From: Streptomyces lydicus
Lineage (GTDB): Bacteria; Actinomycetota; Actinomycetes; Streptomycetales; Streptomycetaceae
Direction of reading: 5' to 3'
Assembly (NCBI RefSeq): GCF_004125265.1
Contig: NZ_RDTE01000003.1
Location: forward strand, 3,100,001-3,164,000
DNA length: 64,000 nucleotides
In this document: in pieces, positions 43,886 through 53,087 of the stretch
Position numbering within the stretch: position 1 is the first letter of the stretch
Layout: each line of letters begins with the position of its first letter
Notes under the pieces: model-generated
Database searches by the model: none
Seen by the model: the letters and a program-made list of their open reading frames with translations, nothing else
Told to the model about the DNA's origin: nothing
Translations under genes and position numbers: made by a program

Positions 43886-44598
43886 CACCGGAAGGATCCT
43901 CCCCCGGCTCCGCCGGGAGGTGCCCCCAGCTCGCGGCGGAGGGGCTGCACAAGAGCTACGGGGCGACACCGGCGCTGGATGGCGTGGAGTTCTCCATCCA
44001 GCCGGGTGAGGTCGTCGCCGTCATGGGCCCGTCGGGCTCCGGCAAATCGACCCTGCTGCACTGCCTCGGCGGGATCATCAGCCCGGACTCCGGCACCGTC
44101 CGCTACGGCCCGCACACCCTGAACGCGCTGAGCGACGCCCGGCGCAGCGCCCTGCGCCGTACCGACTTCGGTTTCGTCTTCCAATTCGGCCAGCTGGTAC
44201 CGGAGTTGACCGCACTGGAGAATGTCGCGCTGCCCCTGCGGCTGAACGGCACCAAGCGCAAAGAGGCCGAACGGCAGGCCCGCGAGTGGCTGGAGCGGCT
44301 GGAGGTGGAGAAGGTGCACGGCCGGCGGCCCGGCGAGATATCCGGCGGCCAGGGCCAGCGGATCGCGGTCGCCCGCGCCCTCGCCACCCGCCCGCGGGTC
44401 ATCTTCGCGGACGAGCCCACCGGCGCCCTGGACTCGCTCAACGGCGAGCGCGTCCTGACCCTGCTGACCGACGCCGCCCGGGAGAACCGTGCCGCGGTCG
44501 TCCTGGTCACCCACGAGGCCCGGGTCGCCGCCTACTCCGACCGGGAGATCGTGGTCCGGGACGGCAAAGTGAAGGACATGTCGGCGGGCCTGATATGA
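43882..44598 (+). CDS. ABC transporter ATP-binding protein (MacB/LolD-like)
   Basis: 238 residues from the ATG at 43882 coupled to PadR. Walker A is GPSGSGKST, the Q-loop FVFQFGQLVPELTALENVALPL, signature SGGQGQRIAVARALATRP, Walker B VIFADEPTGALDS and H-loop VTHEARVAAYSDREIVVRDGKV. This LolD/MacB subtype works with FtsX-type permeases in mechanotransmission and antimicrobial resistance instead of bulk import. Its stop overlaps the first permease start. Confidence 0.93.
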   Translation: MTPEGSSPGSAGRCPQLAAEGLHKSYGATPALDGVEFSIQPGEVVAVMGPSGSGKSTLLHCLGGIISPDSGTVRYGPHTLNALSDARRSALRRTDFGFVFQFGQLVPELTALENVALPLRLNGTKRKEAERQAREWLERLEVEKVHGRRPGEISGGQGQRIAVARALATRPRVIFADEPTGALDSLNGERVLTLLTDAARENRAAVVLVTHEARVAAYSDREIVVRDGKVKDMSAGLI

Positions 44599-47099
44599 GC
44601 CTGCTGCGCTCGTCCACCGGCAGTGGCGGTGGCACCGGAAGTGACAGTGGCACCGGCAGCGACGACGGCGGCAGCAGCGGCCGGGGCAGCGGCCCCGGCA
44701 CCGGCCGGGGCGACGGCCGCACACCCGAACCGCCCGCCCCCCGGGGCCCGTCCGCCGCCCCCCGCACCGGCCCCGCGATCTGGGCCCGTGACCTCGCGAT
44801 GGGGATGCGGTTCGCAGCCGGCGGCGGCCGCGAGGGCTGGATCCGTACGGCGCTGACCGCGCTCGGCGTCGGCCTGGGCGTGGCCGTCCTGCTGCTGTGC
44901 TCGTCCGTACCGCCCCTGCTGGATGCCTGGCACGGCCGGGAGAAGGCCCGCGAGAACCTGGGCCAGGTACACGCTCCCCCGCGCTCCGACCGCACCGTCC
45001 TCTACACCTCGGCAGATACCACCTTCCGCGGTGCGCCGATCCGCGGCCGCCTGCTCCGCCCGGACGGCACGCATCCGGCCCTGCCGCCCGGCATCGGCCA
45101 TCCCCCCGGCCCCGGACGGATGCTGGTCTCCCCGGCGCTCAAGGAGCTGCTCAACTCCCCCGAAGGTGCGCTGCTGCGCGACCGGCTGCCCTACGGCGTC
45201 GCCGGAGTGATCGGCGACGAGGGTCTGCTCGGCCCGCGCGAGCTCACCTACGTCGCGCAGAGCGCCACACTCACCGCGCCCGACGGCTACCGCGTCGACC
45301 ACTTCGGCAAGAACTGGCACCCGCCGCCGATGCCGGCGCCCGTCGTGCTTCTCGTGGTCATGACGTGTGTGACGCTGATGCTGCCGGTGCTGGCCTTCCT
45401 CGGCACGTCCATACGGTTCGGCAGCGAGCGGCGGGAGCGCCGGCTGGCCGCGCTCCGGCTGGTCGGCGCCGATGTCCGTACGACCCGCCGGATCTCCTCC
45501 GGTGAGGCGCTGTTCGGTGCGCTGCTGGGGCTGGCGGGCGGCGGCGCACTGTTCCTGGCCGGCCGGCAGTGCGCTTCGGTGATCACACTGTGGGGCGTCA
45601 ATGTCTTCCCCTCGGACGTGGCGCCCGCCCCGCTCGCCGTCGCGCTGATCGCCGTACTCGTGCCGGCGGCGGCGGTCGTGGTGACGCTGTTCGCCCAGCG
45701 CGGCATCACCGTCGAACCGCTGGGCATCGTCCGCAACCGCCCCGCGCTGCGCCGCCGGCTGTGGTGGCGGGTGGCGCTGCCCGCCCTGGGCATCGCGCTG
45801 CTGGTGCCGCTGGCCCGGGCGCAGCCGTGGCGCGACACCCCGTTCAACGCCCTCCGGCTCGCGACCGGCGCGATGCTGCTGCTGCTCGGCGTCACCGCCC
45901 TGCTGCCCTGGCTGGTGGACGCGGTGGTCGGCCGGCTGCACGGCGGTCCGGTCGCCTGGCAACTCGCGGTCCGCCGCCTGCAGTTGAGCAGCAGCTCGGC
46001 CACCCGCGCGGTCAGCGGCATCACCATCGCGGTGGCCGGGGCCATCGCGATCCATATGCTCATGACGGGGATGCAGACCGGCTACGCCCAGGCGTACGCG
46101 GAGTCCGGCAAGCTCCCGCGAATCAGTCTGTGGGCCGGGGCCAAGGGCTGGCCGCAGACCCGGCGGGCGCTCGGCGCGCTGCGCGCCACGCCAGGGGTAA
46201 CGGCGGTCCGCGGCACGATCGACGCGAACATCGCCCGGCTGCCGGCCGCCGGCCGTCCCGCGTCCGGTGCACGGCTCTCGACGCTCGCCGTCGGCAACTG
46301 CGCCGAGCTGCGCAGACTGGCCCACCTGGGTTCCTGCCGGGACGGCGAGGTGTTCCTCACCGATGTCACGGGCCGGGACGCCGCGCTCGCGCCCGGGACG
46401 ACGGTCAGCCTCAACCCCCCGTACGTCTCCGAAGATCCGCGGCCCCCGCACCCCTGGGCGGTCCCCGCGGCGGCCCGCGAGGTCCGGCTCCTCGACCGCG
46501 CACGCGGCCCCGACCACTTCTCGTACGACCTGCTGGCCACCCCGTCCGCCCTCGACACCGGCCGGCTCGGCCACCCCACCGCGGAGTTCAAGGTCGACTT
46601 CGATCGCGGCACCCCGGACGCCGTGGAGCACATCCGCAACACCGTGGCCCGTATCGATCCGACGATGAACGAGTCCTCCGCCGTCGACAATCCACATGAC
46701 GCGCAGTACACCGGCGTCCGCAACAGCCTGTTCGCCGGTGCCGTCCTCACCCTGCTGCTGATCGGCTCGGGCCTGGTCATCTCCACCGTCGAACAGCTCC
46801 ACGAGCGCCGCCGGCTGCTGTCCACCCTCGATGCGTACGGCACCCGCCGCGCCACCCTGGGCTGGTCGGTGCTGTGGCAGACCGCCCTGCCCGTACTGCT
46901 CGGACTGGGCCTGGCGCTGGGCTGCGGGCTGGCGCTGGGGACGCTGCTGCTGACGACGATCGACAACCCGGTGACGGTCGACTGGCCGGTGGTGGCGGGC
47001 ATCACCGGGGCCGGCGGCGGCATGATCTTCTTGGTGACGCTGCTGAGCCTGCCGCCGCTGTGGCGGATGATGCGGCCCGAAGGGCTGCGGACGGAGTGA
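44595..47099 (+). CDS. FtsX-type ABC permease, first of a tandem pair
   Basis: 834 residues from the ATG at 44595. A Gly/Ser/Pro-rich cytoplasmic N-terminus of about 55 residues precedes GREGWIRTALTALGVGLGVAVLLLCSSVPPLLDAWHGREK, the first membrane segment. An extracytoplasmic domain is followed by a four-segment FtsX block (VVLLVVMTCVTLMLPVLAFLG, GSERRERRLAALRLVGADVRTTRRISSGEALFGALLG...), a second external domain, and a C-terminal three-segment FtsX block (SLFAGAVLTLLLIGSGLVISTVEQLHERRRLLSTLDAYGTRRATLGWSVLWQTALPVLLG). It is paralogous to the next gene throughout. Confidence 0.9.
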   Translation: MSLLRSSTGSGGGTGSDSGTGSDDGGSSGRGSGPGTGRGDGRTPEPPAPRGPSAAPRTGPAIWARDLAMGMRFAAGGGREGWIRTALTALGVGLGVAVLLLCSSVPPLLDAWHGREKARENLGQVHAPPRSDRTVLYTSADTTFRGAPIRGRLLRPDGTHPALPPGIGHPPGPGRMLVSPALKELLNSPEGALLRDRLPYGVAGVIGDEGLLGPRELTYVAQSATLTAPDGYRVDHFGKNWHPPPMPAPVVLLVVMTCVTLMLPVLAFLGTSIRFGSERRERRLAALRLVGADVRTTRRISSGEALFGALLGLAGGGALFLAGRQCASVITLWGVNVFPSDVAPAPLAVALIAVLVPAAAVVVTLFAQRGITVEPLGIVRNRPALRRRLWWRVALPALGIALLVPLARAQPWRDTPFNALRLATGAMLLLLGVTALLPWLVDAVVGRLHGGPVAWQLAVRRLQLSSSSATRAVSGITIAVAGAIAIHMLMTGMQTGYAQAYAESGKLPRISLWAGAKGWPQTRRALGALRATPGVTAVRGTIDANIARLPAAGRPASGARLSTLAVGNCAELRRLAHLGSCRDGEVFLTDVTGRDAALAPGTTVSLNPPYVSEDPRPPHPWAVPAAAREVRLLDRARGPDHFSYDLLATPSALDTGRLGHPTAEFKVDFDRGTPDAVEHIRNTVARIDPTMNESSAVDNPHDAQYTGVRNSLFAGAVLTLLLIGSGLVISTVEQLHERRRLLSTLDAYGTRRATLGWSVLWQTALPVLLGLGLALGCGLALGTLLLTTIDNPVTVDWPVVAGITGAGGGMIFLVTLLSLPPLWRMMRPEGLRTE

Positions 47100-49504
47100 G
47101 CGCGGCACTGCCCGGCGCCTCCCGTCCGGGCCGGGGCGCGACGCTCCGCCGCTGGGGCACCGACCTCGCCATGGGCGCCCGGTTCGCCGTCACCGGTGGC
47201 CGCGAGGGCTGGATCCGTACGACGCTGACCGCGCTCGGCGTCGGCCTGGGCGTCGCCGTCCTGCTGCTGGCGACCGCGGTCCCGAATGTGCTGGACGCCG
47301 CCACGGCGCGGCACCGGGCCCGTAACGTCGTGCCCGCCGCGGCCGGGGCCGGGCCCTCGGACCGGACGCTGCTGACCGCCCCGGTGGGCAGCGCCTACCG
47401 CGATCTGCCGGTGCGCGGCCTGCTCCTGAGGGCCGAGGGGCCCCACGCCCCCGTACCGCCGGGCCTGTCCCGGCTGCCGGGGCCCGGCGAGATGGCCGTC
47501 TCCCCCGCACTGTCGGACCTGCTGTCCGCCCCCGGGGGCGCACTGCTCAAGAAGCGCTTCCGCTCTCTGCGGATCACCGCCACCATCGGCGATGCGGGGC
47601 TCGTCCACCCCGGTGAACTCCTCTTCTACCAGGGCAGCGACGCTCTGCTGCGGCCCGGCGGCGGCATCGAGCGGATCACCGCGTTCGGCGACCACGGGGA
47701 CCCGTTCCGGGCCAGTCCCCTGATGGTGCTGGTCATCCTGGTGAGCTGTGTGGCGCTGCTGGCTCCCGTGGCCGTCTTCATCGCGACCGCGGTGCGGTTC
47801 GGCGGGGAGCGCCGCGACCGGCGGCTCGCCGCGCTGCGGCTGGTCGGTGCCGACCGGGCCACCACCGCGCGGATCGCCGCCGGCGAGGCGCTGGCCGGGG
47901 CGCTGTTCGGCCTGCTCACCGGCGCCGCGCTCTTCCTTGCGGGACGGATCCCGCTCACCGGCGTCTCCCTCTTCGGCATCGGGTGCTTTCCGTCCGACGT
48001 GTCGCCGGATGCCGTACTCGCGGGTTGTGTCGCGGTGGCCGTCCCGCTCTGTTCGGTCGGCGTCACGCTGACCGCCATGCGACGGGTCGCCGCCGAGCCG
48101 CTGGGCGTCACCCGCACGGCTGTGCCGCGCCGCCGACGGCTGTGGTGGCGGCTGCTGCTGCCGGCCGCCGGAGCGGCGCTGCTGCTGCCGCAGGCGATCG
48201 GCGGACCGGGCCGCGGCGACCTCGCCGACGCCCAGCTGGTCCTCGGGGCCGCGCTGCTTCTGCTGGGCGTGGCGGCGCTGCTGCCGTGGCTGGTGGACAC
48301 CGCGGTGGCCCGTCCGGACGGCGCGGGCCTCGGCGGCCAGGCCTGGCAACTTGCGGTCCGCCGCCTGCAGTTGAGCAGTACCACGGCGAGCCGTTCGGTC
48401 AGCGGGATCACCGTCGCGGTGGCCGGTGCCCTCGCCGTACAGCTGCTGCTGACCGGCTCCCAGAGCCTCGACGAGCAGCGCCGCGGCCCCGCGTGGACCG
48501 AGGTCGACGCGCGCGACGGCACGGTGCCCGTCGCCCGCGCCCCGCAGCTGTACGCCCGGCTGCGCGCGGCCACGGGCGTCCGCGCGGCGCACGGCATGGT
48601 CTCCGGCTACGCGGACTCCGCCCGCCACCAGCGCACCCTGGCGCACACCGCGCCCGGCGCGGGCGACGACCCCGAGCCGTACCGGGTGACCGTCGCCGAC
48701 TGCGCCGCCCTGCGCCAACTGGCCCGTCTCGGCGCCTGTTCCGAAGGGGACGTCTTCCTCGTCGAGAGCCCTGACGGCAGCTCTTCGCTCCCCCGCCCGG
48801 GCGCACGGCTGGCCCTCGACCCGGTCGGCAGCCGCAGCGACCACCGGGCGCCCGCCCTCTGGCCCGTCCCTCGCACGGCCCGCCCCGCCACCGCCGTGCC
48901 CGGCGGCCTCCCGCCCCGTTTCAGCGGCTCCCGGCTGCTCGCCACCCCCGCGGCCCTGCCCCCCACGCTGCTGCGCCACCCCCAGGTCACCGCCCTGCTG
49001 CGGCTCGACCCGCGCACTCCTGACGCCATCGAACACGTCCGCAACACGGCCGCCGCGCTCTCGCCGCGGATCGACGTCAGCACCTCCGAGGACGGCAGCA
49101 CCGCCGGCACCGTCACCGCCTTCCGCCACGGCCTGACCGCCTGCGCCGCCGCCGTACTGCTGCTGATCGGCTGCGGTCTGCTGATCAGCACCCTGGAACA
49201 ACTCCGCGACCGCGCACGGGTGTTGTCCGCCCTGGACGCCCTCGGCACCCCGCGCGCCGTGCTGGGCCGCTCGATCCTGTGGCAGACGACCGTCCCCGTG
49301 GTCCTCGGCCTGGCGCTCGCACTCGGCTGCGGACTGGCCCTCGGCCGGCTGCTCCTCCACATGGCGGGCCTCCCCTGGCAGGCCGACTGGTGGGGCATCC
49401 TCACCCTCACCGGCACCGCGGCGACCGTCGTCCTCGGCGTCACCGCGCTCTCCCTGCCGCTGCTGTGGCGCCTGATGCGCCCGGACGGGCTGCGTGCGGA
49501 ATGA
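47096..49504 (+). CDS. FtsX-type ABC permease, second of a tandem pair
   Basis: 802 residues from the GTG at 47096 (GTGA coupling). Same architecture as the preceding permease: GREGWIRTTLTALGVGLGVAVLLLATAVPNVLD, then FGGERRDRRLAALRLVGADRATTARIAAGEALAGALFGLL and the C-terminal ISTLEQLRDRARVLSALDALGTPRAVLGRSILWQTTVPVVLG. The two permeases share long near-identical DNA blocks around the first membrane segment and the LAVRRLQLSS region, so they came from a tandem duplication and probably act as a heterodimer with the single ATPase. Confidence 0.9.
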   Translation: MSAALPGASRPGRGATLRRWGTDLAMGARFAVTGGREGWIRTTLTALGVGLGVAVLLLATAVPNVLDAATARHRARNVVPAAAGAGPSDRTLLTAPVGSAYRDLPVRGLLLRAEGPHAPVPPGLSRLPGPGEMAVSPALSDLLSAPGGALLKKRFRSLRITATIGDAGLVHPGELLFYQGSDALLRPGGGIERITAFGDHGDPFRASPLMVLVILVSCVALLAPVAVFIATAVRFGGERRDRRLAALRLVGADRATTARIAAGEALAGALFGLLTGAALFLAGRIPLTGVSLFGIGCFPSDVSPDAVLAGCVAVAVPLCSVGVTLTAMRRVAAEPLGVTRTAVPRRRRLWWRLLLPAAGAALLLPQAIGGPGRGDLADAQLVLGAALLLLGVAALLPWLVDTAVARPDGAGLGGQAWQLAVRRLQLSSTTASRSVSGITVAVAGALAVQLLLTGSQSLDEQRRGPAWTEVDARDGTVPVARAPQLYARLRAATGVRAAHGMVSGYADSARHQRTLAHTAPGAGDDPEPYRVTVADCAALRQLARLGACSEGDVFLVESPDGSSSLPRPGARLALDPVGSRSDHRAPALWPVPRTARPATAVPGGLPPRFSGSRLLATPAALPPTLLRHPQVTALLRLDPRTPDAIEHVRNTAAALSPRIDVSTSEDGSTAGTVTAFRHGLTACAAAVLLLIGCGLLISTLEQLRDRARVLSALDALGTPRAVLGRSILWQTTVPVVLGLALALGCGLALGRLLLHMAGLPWQADWWGILTLTGTAATVVLGVTALSLPLLWRLMRPDGLRAE

Positions 49505-49562
49505 ACCTGCGAGATCACTCCGCACGCAGCAGTGCCCGCCAACTGCTCCAGGGGGACCTCTT

Positions 49563-49892
49563 GTGCGCCGGCTCGTCTACTGCATCGCCGCCCCCTCGAC
49601 GACTTCCTCGCCGACCCGGACGGTGCGGACCCCACCGGCCCGGACGGCTTCTGGCCGCTCGCCGACGACTACCTCAAGCATCTGGCTGCTCGGCGGCAGC
49701 GAACTGGCCGGCGTGCTCTACCCCGAGATCGACCAGCTGATCGTCAAACTCAGCCCCCTCACCCTCGGCTCCGCCCTCCCCCTCTTCTCCCCCACCACCC
49801 CCTTCCGCCCCCACACCTGGGAACTGACCGAGCACACGCTCCTGCAGAGCGGCCCGGCCTTCCTGACGTATGACCGGGGCGGAGCGGTCTGA
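49563..49892 (+). pseudogene. Remnant of a RibD-C/dihydrofolate-reductase-like gene
   Basis: A GTG at 49563 begins RRLVYCIAA. A one-base loss in a C run moves the reading into the frame LDDFLADPDGADPTGPDGFWPLADDY, and a later junction shifts it back to IWLLGGSELAGVLYPEIDQLIVKLSPLTLGSALPLFSP...LLQSGPAFLTYDRG. These are the N-terminal and C-terminal ends of the RibD C-terminal/DHFR-like reductase family. The central part of about 90 residues, including the cofactor loop, is missing. It directly follows the ABC operon. Confidence 0.72.
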
Positions 49893-50060
49893 GCGGGGGG
49901 GGCGGGGGCCGGGGTGGACGGCGCCCCGACACGGCCCGTCCTGATGGCGCCGGAGGGGCCGGGCGGGCGATCCACGAACGGATGAACGTGGTCATACAAG
50001 ACCTGTAAAGGCTCCCCGCCTACCATGATGGTCTCGGCACCAGCCAACGGGAGGCGTGCA

Positions 50061-50690
50061 ATGTCCGCAGCAGCTGTCGAGGGACCGTACGCGGGCGGGC
50101 ACAAGCCGCTGACGCTCCTCCAGCAGGCCGACCAGCTCATGAAGCAGCTCCCTGGCCACCGCGTCGAGATCCTCGGAGGCGTCCTCACCGTGACCCCACC
50201 CCGGGACCCTGCCCACGCGAAGGGGCTGGCCCGCCTCAGGCGCCCCTTCGTCGCCGCGGGCTTGGACGGCGGCGAAACGGAAATCCTTGAAGGGCTCGGG
50301 CTGTGGCTACCGGACGGCCCGGAGAATTTCGCCGTTCCGGACCTGTCCGTTGTCGACGCCGACTTCGAAGACCATGTCATCCAGTACGAATGTTGCGACC
50401 CGGCAGCCTTCCGCATGGTCCTTGAGATCACCTCCGGGAACTACTCCAACGACCTGCGCACGAAGGTCACCGCTTACGGTGCCGCCAGGATCCCGGTCTA
50501 TGTGATCGTCGACCGCAAGCACGAACGTCTCCACGTCCTCACCGAGCCCATGAGAGACGGCTACGGAGTACACCGCATCCACGTGGCCGGCGAAAAGGTC
50601 ACTCTCCCCGAGTCGATCGGGGCCGAAGTCTCCCTGGACGTGGCCCAGACCCTGGACGACGCCAGGCCCCGCGCCTCGCACCGCCCCTGA
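50061..50690 (+). CDS. Uma2-family (DUF820) putative endonuclease
   Basis: 209 residues from an ATG at 50061 with GGGAGG upstream. The PD-(D/E)xK-like fold pattern is GHRVEILGGVLTVTPPRD (Glu), NFAVPDLSVVDADF (PDlsvV metal Asp), AFRMVLEITSGNYSNDLRTKVTAYGAARIPVYVIVDRKHERLHVL (VLE-x-Y...K-Y). The catalytic Asp, Glu and Lys are all present. Uma2 genes are very abundant in Streptomyces; the role is unknown. It ends three bases from convergent oxyR. Confidence 0.88.
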   Translation: MSAAAVEGPYAGGHKPLTLLQQADQLMKQLPGHRVEILGGVLTVTPPRDPAHAKGLARLRRPFVAAGLDGGETEILEGLGLWLPDGPENFAVPDLSVVDADFEDHVIQYECCDPAAFRMVLEITSGNYSNDLRTKVTAYGAARIPVYVIVDRKHERLHVLTEPMRDGYGVHRIHVAGEKVTLPESIGAEVSLDVAQTLDDARPRASHRP

Positions 50691-50693
50691 CCC

Positions 50694-51653
50694 TCACCCC
50701 CCGGCCATCCGCACCGGCAGCCCCCGCAGCGCGGCCCGCAGCGCCGCCGCGAACTCCTCGAACTCGCCCTGGCGGGCGGCGCCCGTCCGCATGGCGAGGG
50801 CGATCGTCCGTGCGGGCGCCGGGTCGGCGAAGTAGCCGGTGGTGAGCTGGTCGTTGCGGCCGGTCTCGACGCGGAGTGCGGTGCGGGGCAGCAGGGTCAC
50901 GCCGAGGCCGCCGGCAACGAGTTGGACCAGGGTGGACAGGCCCGCCGCGCTGGTCGTCACGGGGGTGTTCTCGTCCCGGCCGGCCTCCCGGCAGATGTCC
51001 AGGGCCTGGTCCCTCAGGCAGTGGCCCTCGTCCAGCAGCAGCAGGTCCAGTTCCTGGAGGGCCTGGCGCGGGATGTCGCCGCGGCCGCCGAGCCAGTGGT
51101 CCTTGGGTGCGACCAGGACGAAATCCTCGTCGAAGAGCGGGAGTTCGGTGATCTGGGGGACGCCGAGCGGCACGGCGAGCAGGAGCAGGTCGAGGCGTCC
51201 GTGGGACAGGCCGTCCAGGAGGGAGGCGGTCTGCTCCTCGTGCACCTGGAGGTCCAGGTCGGGGTAGGCCTCATGGACCAGCTTCAGGACGGCCGGCAGC
51301 AGATACGGGGCGACGGTAGGGATGACGCCGAGCCGCAGCACGCCCGTGAACGGTGCGCGGGCCGCCTCCGCCTCCTCCATCAGATCGCCGACGGCCTCCA
51401 GGACCGTCCTGGCCCGCGCGGCCACCCGCTCCCCCGCGGGCGACAGCAGCACCTTGCGCGTCGTACGCTCCAGCAGCTGCACTCCCAGGGTCTCCTCCAG
51501 CGCGGAGACCGACCCGGACAGCGCGGGCTGGCTCATTCCGATCTCGGCCGCCGCCTCGCGGAAATGCAGATGCTCGGCCACCGCCACGAACGCCCGCAGC
51601 TGGGCCAGGCTCGGCTGGCGGGGTCTGCCGCCCTGACTCGCCGGTGAAGCCAC
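50694..51653 (-). CDS. oxyR: OxyR peroxide-sensing LysR-type regulator
   Basis: 319 residues from a GTG at 51653 with GGAGGTGG upstream. The LysR helix-turn-helix is PSLAQLRAFVAVAEHLHFREAAAEIGMSQPALSGSVSALEETLGVQLLERTTRK. The two redox cysteines are Cys212 (DEGHCLRDQ) and Cys221 (LDICRE), nine residues apart as in E. coli OxyR. On oxidation it should activate the divergent ahpC-ahpD operon across a 132-base region. Confidence 0.94.
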   Translation of the reverse strand: MASPASQGGRPRQPSLAQLRAFVAVAEHLHFREAAAEIGMSQPALSGSVSALEETLGVQLLERTTRKVLLSPAGERVAARARTVLEAVGDLMEEAEAARAPFTGVLRLGVIPTVAPYLLPAVLKLVHEAYPDLDLQVHEEQTASLLDGLSHGRLDLLLLAVPLGVPQITELPLFDEDFVLVAPKDHWLGGRGDIPRQALQELDLLLLDEGHCLRDQALDICREAGRDENTPVTTSAAGLSTLVQLVAGGLGVTLLPRTALRVETGRNDQLTTGYFADPAPARTIALAMRTGAARQGEFEEFAAALRAALRGLPVRMAGG

Positions 51654-51785
51654 TGATAACCACCTCCGATCAACATCAACCAGTCTAGCTATTTCCCTGA
51701 TCAATGCCTGCTGTGGCAGTGTGTAACCCGTCCAAGCCTCAAGGAAAGTCCTCAAAAGGGACTTTCTGCGCAACAAGGAGAGTAC
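51654..51785. promoter_or_regulatory. oxyR-ahpC divergent control region
   Basis: 132 bases between the two starts. It contains repeated GATCA and the stretch CAGTCTAGCTATTTCCCTGATC, AT-richer than the flanks. TAGACT on the minus strand may be the oxyR -10. OxyR is known to bind this interval in S. coelicolor; the exact sites cannot be fixed by eye. Confidence 0.55.
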
Positions 51786-52340
51786 GTGCTCACTGTCGGT
51801 GACAAGTTCCCCGAGTTCGACCTGACCGCCTGCGTCTCGCTGGAGAAGGGCGCGGAGTTCGAGCAGATCAACCACAAGACCTACGAGGGCAAGTGGAAGA
51901 TCGTCTTCGCGTGGCCCAAGGACTTCACCTTCGTGTGCCCGACCGAGATCGCCGCCTTCGGCAAGCTGAACGACGAGTTCGCCGACCGTGACGCCCAGGT
52001 CCTCGGCTTCTCCGGCGACTCCGAGTTCGTGCACCACGCCTGGCGCAAGGACCACCCGGACCTGACCGACCTGCCCTTCCCGATGCTCGCCGACTCCAAG
52101 CACGAGCTCATGCGCGACCTGGGCATCGAGGGCGAGGACGGCTTCGCGCAGCGCGCCGTCTTCATCGTCGACCAGAACAACGAGATCCAGTTCACCATGG
52201 TGACCGCCGGTTCCGTCGGCCGTAACCCCAAGGAGGTCCTGCGGGTCCTCGACGCCCTGCAGACCGACGAGCTGTGCCCCTGCAACTGGTCCAAGGGCGA
52301 CGAGACCCTCGACCCGGTCGCGCTGCTCTCGGGCGAGTGA
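51786..52340 (+). CDS. ahpC: Alkyl hydroperoxide reductase peroxiredoxin AhpC
   Basis: 184 residues from a GTG at 51786 with AAGGAGAG upstream. The peroxidatic Cys51 lies in FTFVCPTEIAAFG. The resolving cysteines Cys164 and Cys166 are in ELCPCNWSKG; this paired arrangement fits the actinobacterial AhpC that is recycled by AhpD. GFSGDSEFVHHAWRKDH and RAVFIVDQNNEIQF are family motifs. It detoxifies organic peroxides and peroxynitrite. Confidence 0.97.
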   Translation: MLTVGDKFPEFDLTACVSLEKGAEFEQINHKTYEGKWKIVFAWPKDFTFVCPTEIAAFGKLNDEFADRDAQVLGFSGDSEFVHHAWRKDHPDLTDLPFPMLADSKHELMRDLGIEGEDGFAQRAVFIVDQNNEIQFTMVTAGSVGRNPKEVLRVLDALQTDELCPCNWSKGDETLDPVALLSGE

Positions 52341-52372
52341 ACCGCAGCTAGCGAACTGGAGGCAGATCTGAC

Positions 52373-52906
52373 ATGGCTCTCGACGAACTGAAGTCCGCGG
52401 TCCCGGACTACGCCAAGGACCTCAAGCTCAACCTCGGCTCGGTCATCGGCAACAGCGACCTGCCGCAGCAGCAGCTGTGGGGCACCGTGCTGGCCTGCGC
52501 GATCGCTTCGCGCTCGCCGAAGGTGCTGCGCGAGCTGGAGCCGGAGGCGAAGGCCAACCTCTCCGCCGAGGCCTACAGCGCCGCGAAGTCCGCCGCCGCC
52601 ATCATGGCGATGAACAACGTCTTCTACCGGACCCGGCACCTGCTGTCGGACCCGGAGTACGGCACCCTGCGCGCCGGTCTGCGGATGAACGTCATCGGCA
52701 ACCCGGGCGTGGACAAGGTCGACTTCGAGCTGTGGTCGCTGGCCGTCTCGGCCATCAACGGCTGCGGTATGTGCCTGGACTCGCACGAGCAGGTGCTCCG
52801 CAAGGCCGGTGTGGACCGCGAGACGATCCAGGAGGCCGTCAAGATCGCGTCCGTCCTGCAGGCCGTCGGCGCCACCCTCGACGCCGAGGCCGCGCTCGCC
52901 GAGTAA
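52373..52906 (+). CDS. ahpD: Alkylhydroperoxidase AhpD
   Basis: 177 residues. The catalytic motif INGCGMCLDSHEQ supplies Cys131, Cys134 and His138, matching the known Cys130/Cys133/His137 of the mycobacterial enzyme. It passes reducing power from lipoamide to AhpC. It lies 32 bases after ahpC in the same operon with GGAGG upstream. A perfect hairpin follows. Confidence 0.97.
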   Translation: MALDELKSAVPDYAKDLKLNLGSVIGNSDLPQQQLWGTVLACAIASRSPKVLRELEPEAKANLSAEAYSAAKSAAAIMAMNNVFYRTRHLLSDPEYGTLRAGLRMNVIGNPGVDKVDFELWSLAVSAINGCGMCLDSHEQVLRKAGVDRETIQEAVKIASVLQAVGATLDAEAALAE

Positions 52907-52937
52907 TTCCGGCGCGCGCGGGACACCCGCACACAAG

Positions 52938-52966
52938 AACCCCGCAGACCTGGCGTCTGCGGGGTT
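52938..52966. terminator. Bidirectional hairpin between ahpD and the AI-2E transporter gene
   Basis: A perfect 12-base-pair stem (AACCCCGCAGAC and complement) with a CTGGC loop between convergent genes. Confidence 0.85.
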
Positions 52967-53087
52967 CTGTGCGTCCGGTGCCCGGCGCGACCGGGAAGTC
53001 GCGGCCGGGAAGTGTCTTCCGGATCAACCGGATGACACCGATCACACGGGTCGCCCGGACCGGTCCGGGCGACCCGGAGAAGGTGCC

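Noticed and set aside
44532..49525. Very long minus-strand open frames opposite the two FtsX permeases
   Set aside because: They mirror the repeated permease genes, are rich in Gln/Arg/Gly, and resemble each other only because the permeases are paralogous.
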